This document shows positions 63,803 to 64,000 of a stretch of 64,000 bases of DNA, in pieces. Source of the stretch: Leuconostoc carnosum (GTDB lineage Bacteria > Bacillota > Bacilli > Lactobacillales > Lactobacillaceae). A model generated the notes under the pieces. It was not told the origin of the DNA. It saw only the letters and a program-made list of their open reading frames with translations, and ran no database searches. Every line of letters begins with the position of its first letter. The stretch's first letter is position 1. The DNA lies in the NCBI RefSeq assembly GCF_014207505.1, contig NZ_JACHGL010000002.1:244608-308607 (forward strand). The letters run 5' to 3'. A program made the translations under genes and the position numbers.

Positions 63803-63835
63803 AATAATCAAGCCAACGCGCTTGGTTATTTTTTT
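63803..63835 (+). terminator. terminator of the two-gene cassette
   Basis: AATAATCAAGC pairs with GCTTGGTTATT (one G-U) and T7 follows. The 257-nt gap 63646-63902 holds nothing else that I can assign. Confidence 0.85.
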
Positions 63836-63902
63836 GCAGAAAAATAGCTGCATAAAACTGTTGTGCTTGTAAAGCAAGCAATTTAATATAATTTGGAGGA
63901 CT

Positions 63903-64000
63903 ATGGTAAAACTACTACAAGGTGAAACGTTGGAAGAAATGGCAAAGCTGCCTGATAAGAGTGTGGACATGATATTATGTGATCTACCTTATGGCACGAC
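63903..64000 (+). CDS. phage DNA adenine methyltransferase, N-terminal end
   Basis: ATG 63903 (TTGGAGGACT upstream) starts MVKLLQGETLEEMAKLPDKS and runs into DLPYGTT at the window edge. The DLPYGT motif is the DPPY-like catalytic motif of N6-adenine or N4-cytosine methyltransferases of the N6_N4 group. The product is probably a site-specific DNA methyltransferase that protects phage DNA from restriction. Only 32 codons are visible. Confidence 0.75.
   Translation, partial: MVKLLQGETLEEMAKLPDKSVDMILCDLPYGT

Larger units (their letters stand above)
51040..64000. mobile_element. prophage, left part (lysogeny to late-regulator modules and edge)
   Basis: The integrase, CI/Cro switch, ImmA-type protease, DUF1351, Sak4-like ATPase, SSB-like, HNHc nuclease, RinA/DUF722 regulator and DNA methyltransferase follow temperate siphophage order. 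The right end is outside the window, and no second attachment site can be seen. The left end must lie near 51,015-51,050 between trmB and the integrase terminator. No tRNA is at this junction. Confidence 0.85.

Overview
The window looks like a low-GC lactic acid bacterium of the order Lactobacillales, most probably Leuconostoc or a close relative. The reasons are the housekeeping gene order (scrA-scrB, relA-dtd, plsY/parE-parC, rimP-nusA-rnpM-ylxQ-infB-rbfA, hrcA-grpE-dnaK-dnaJ, yhaO-yhaN-yhaM/prsA/hit/ecsAB), the AT-rich codon use and the strong AGGAGG-type ribosome binding sites. The genus is an inference from gene content; no rRNA is present to settle it. Positions 1-51,040 are chromosome and 51,040-64,000 are the left part of a temperate siphophage-like prophage that runs off the window end. 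Chromosome: a sucrose PTS locus (partial scrR, scrA, scrB) under a CcpA cre site and a LacI-type operator opens the window. It is followed by an RNase H-like gene, an EbsA-like membrane protein, rluD and pyrR. After pyrR comes an unusual pair annotated by homology as carA and carB, in which the key catalytic residues of both subunits are missing. Next are an MFS exporter, relA-dtd, plsY, the topoisomerase IV genes, ppaC, zinc-free L33 and S14, the nusA-infB operon behind a leader with an attenuator, an aminotransferase, a degenerate EIIA-Glc-like protein, truB-ribF, the CIRCE-controlled heat-shock operon (its DnaJ lacks the zinc finger), def, suhB-like, typA and a tRNA-Ser. An apparently unannotated structured RNA of about 410 nt, with its own promoter, a cre-like site and a terminator, lies at about 40,373-40,785. 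The YhaO/YhaN/YhaM nuclease block, prsA, hit, ecsAB and trmB complete the chromosomal part. Prophage: the integrase reading frame is broken twice. Leftward from the repressor run cI, an ImmA-type protease gene and three membrane-anchored or exported proteins, each preceded by a copy of the same covarying hairpin element. Rightward run a Cro-like gene, a HTH protein, a frame-broken replication protein, a DUF1351 protein, a Sak4-like ATPase, an SSB-like DUF669 protein, a HNHc nuclease, three tiny overlapping genes and a DUF722/RinA-like late regulator. Between that regulator and a DNA methyltransferase gene at the window edge sits a two-gene cassette (unknown 250-aa protein plus HTH-ImmA/IrrE fusion) with its own consensus promoter, which looks like a moron or defence/toxin-antitoxin module. 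The strongest leads are the catalytically dead CarA/CarB-like pair, the SD-hairpin-start arrangement in front of pyrR and the carA-like gene, the long cre-linked ncRNA, the triplicated covarying leader and the HTH-ImmA cassette. No function is proven for any of them from sequence alone.
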